A stretch of 6,684 nt of DNA, taken from the NCBI GenBank assembly GCA_023380915.1, contig JAMCSM010000193.1, positions 1 to 6,684 on the forward strand, written 5' to 3'. This DNA comes from Actinomycetota bacterium. Lineage in GTDB: Bacteria; Actinomycetota; Humimicrobiia; Humimicrobiales; Humimicrobiaceae. The notes beneath the pieces were generated by a model. That model ran no database searches. It saw only the letters and a list, made by a program, of their open reading frames with translations, and had not been told where the DNA came from. Position numbers and translations under genes: made by a program. Positions 5,776 through 6,684 of this stretch are shown here, one piece after another. Positions within the stretch are counted from its first letter, which is position 1. Each line of letters starts with the position of its first letter.

Positions 5776-6684
5776 CTATAATGCAACCAGTTTGTTTTCA
5801 AATAGATCGAGATTTTTCAATAAATTATCCATATCAAAATTTGAGGCCTGGTCTAATATTTTATTACCCCATATTACCAGTGTGGGAAGCTCATATTCTT
5901 TCCCCATACTTATAATTTCCCCGGCAAAGTCTTCAATATCATTTAATATCAATTCTCTTTTCAATTTCATTAATCTGGAAAGAATTTCATTTTTTAATTT
6001 ATTATATAAATCCGGAAATTTTTCCTTAAGTTTTTGAATGTCCGTATCTTTAAAAACAAAATCATTCGTTAGAGTTTCCTCATTGATTGATTCTTCATTT
6101 TCTTTACCTTTTGTTTCAACCTCTTCTTTAAATTTTAAAAATTTTTTAAGCTCTGTTATCAAATCTTCTCTGCCGACAGGCTTTCTTATATATCCCTCAC
6201 AACTTAATTTTTTAATTTCTTCCTCTTTAAATTTCATTGCAGAAGCAGTAAGAATAATTATTGGTATATTTTTTAAACCTGGATCATTTTTTATAATTTT
6301 TATAGCTTCATAACCATCCATGACAGGCATTCGTAAATCCATTAAAATAATATCAGGATGTTCACTTGAGGCTAAATTTATTGCTTCTTTGCCATTTGCG
6401 GCTTCAAAAAATCTGAGGCCGTATATGTTTAATATCTCTTTTAAAAGCAGCCTGTTGGATTCTATATCATCGGCTACCAGGACTTTCTGATTATTAAATT
6501 TAATCCTTTCAATCCGGGCTTTTTTCTTCCCCGTACTTTTGTCTATGGTGGCAACTGAAACTTCTTTAATTATGACTTTAAAAATGCTGCCTTTACCTAG
6601 CATGCTGTCTAGAGAAATTTCTCCATTCATAAGTTCAACCAGTTTTTTTGTAATTGCAAGACCAAGTCCGGTACCGCCATATTT
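5776..6684 (-). CDS. Hybrid sensor histidine kinase, C-terminal part (N-terminus outside window)
   Basis: The reading frame runs open through the right edge of the window, so the ATG at 6630 is internal; 302 residues are visible. Visible residues 1-42 are the end of a HATPase domain, starting in its G2 box (YGGTGLGLAITKKLVELMNG) and closing with GKGSIFKV. A receiver domain follows (about 65-185) with the acidic pair 72-73, phospho-acceptor Asp116 in LMDLRMPVMDG, Thr146 and Lys168. After a Glu/Lys-rich linker (about 185-213) comes a helical tail (about 214-302) with the spacing of an HPt phosphotransfer domain. A glycine (visible residue 255) occupies the place of the phospho-histidine. The sensory input and HisKA domains lie outside the window. 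The gene ends 21 bases before the diguanylate cyclase gene, and the two probably form an operon and one signalling pathway. Confidence 0.93.
   Translation of the reverse strand, partial: KYGGTGLGLAITKKLVELMNGEISLDSMLGKGSIFKVIIKEVSVATIDKSTGKKKARIERIKFNNQKVLVADDIESNRLLLKEILNIYGLRFFEAANGKEAINLASSEHPDIILMDLRMPVMDGYEAIKIIKNDPGLKNIPIIILTASAMKFKEEEIKKLSCEGYIRKPVGREDLITELKKFLKFKEEVETKGKENEESINEETLTNDFVFKDTDIQKLKEKFPDLYNKLKNEILSRLMKLKRELILNDIEDFAGEIISMGKEYELPTLVIWGNKILDQASNFDMDNLLKNLDLFENKLVAL

Noticed and set aside
5792..6313. Two + strand open frames opposite the hybrid kinase
   Set aside because: They mirror the AT-rich coding strand of a clear receiver/HPt-like gene, give Ser/Phe/Asn-rich products, and show no family motif.
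5776..6630. A receiver protein starting at the ATG at 6630
   Set aside because: The frame continues upstream to the window edge and encodes the G2 box of a histidine kinase ATPase domain, so the gene is a hybrid kinase cut by the window.

Overview
The window is a compact, AT-rich stretch of bacterial chromosome with six protein genes and almost no non-coding DNA; every gap is under 50 bases. There is no tRNA, rRNA, CRISPR array or mobile element that I can see. The low G+C content, the polysaccharide-export genes and the many PAS, histidine kinase and GGDEF proteins suggest a low-G+C, free-living environmental bacterium. The sequence does not fix the phylum. A Wzt-type ATPase with a C-terminal sugar-binding domain suits lipopolysaccharide O-antigen export in a Gram-negative cell, but related TagH/Wzt transporters also occur in Gram-positive lineages.

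Left part, + strand (1-2830): the end of a polyprenyl-phosphate sugar-1-phosphate transferase (cut by the window edge), then an ABC-2 permease (Wzm/TagG type) and its ATPase (Wzt type). Together these form the core of an ABC-dependent surface-polysaccharide pathway. The transferase starts the glycan on a lipid carrier, and the transporter flips the finished chain across the inner membrane. The ATPase's C-terminal domain probably recognises the chain end.

Middle, + strand (2836-4814): a soluble PAS histidine kinase starts only 5 bases after the wzt stop codon. It is followed 23 bases later by a small protein made only of a PAS domain and a coiled coil. Neither has a membrane segment, and no response regulator lies beside them on this strand. 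The kinase PAS domain carries an unusual cysteine cluster. Hand-counted sample lines put these two genes near 40% G+C, against about 30% on either side.

Right part, - strand (4834-6684): a two-gene operon converging on the genes above. A hybrid histidine kinase, of which only the C-terminal part is visible, ends in a receiver domain and an HPt-like tail lacking the usual histidine. It is followed by a PleD-like receiver-GGDEF diguanylate cyclase with intact active and inhibitory sites. The cyclase would make cyclic di-GMP on phosphorylation.

The arrangement suggests a possible link between cytoplasmic sensing, cyclic di-GMP and surface polysaccharide export, but that link is inferred from gene order only. 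I did not find a clearly new system. The points most worth checking are the cysteine-rich PAS domain, the stand-alone PAS/coiled-coil protein, and the coupling of sensory genes to wzt.
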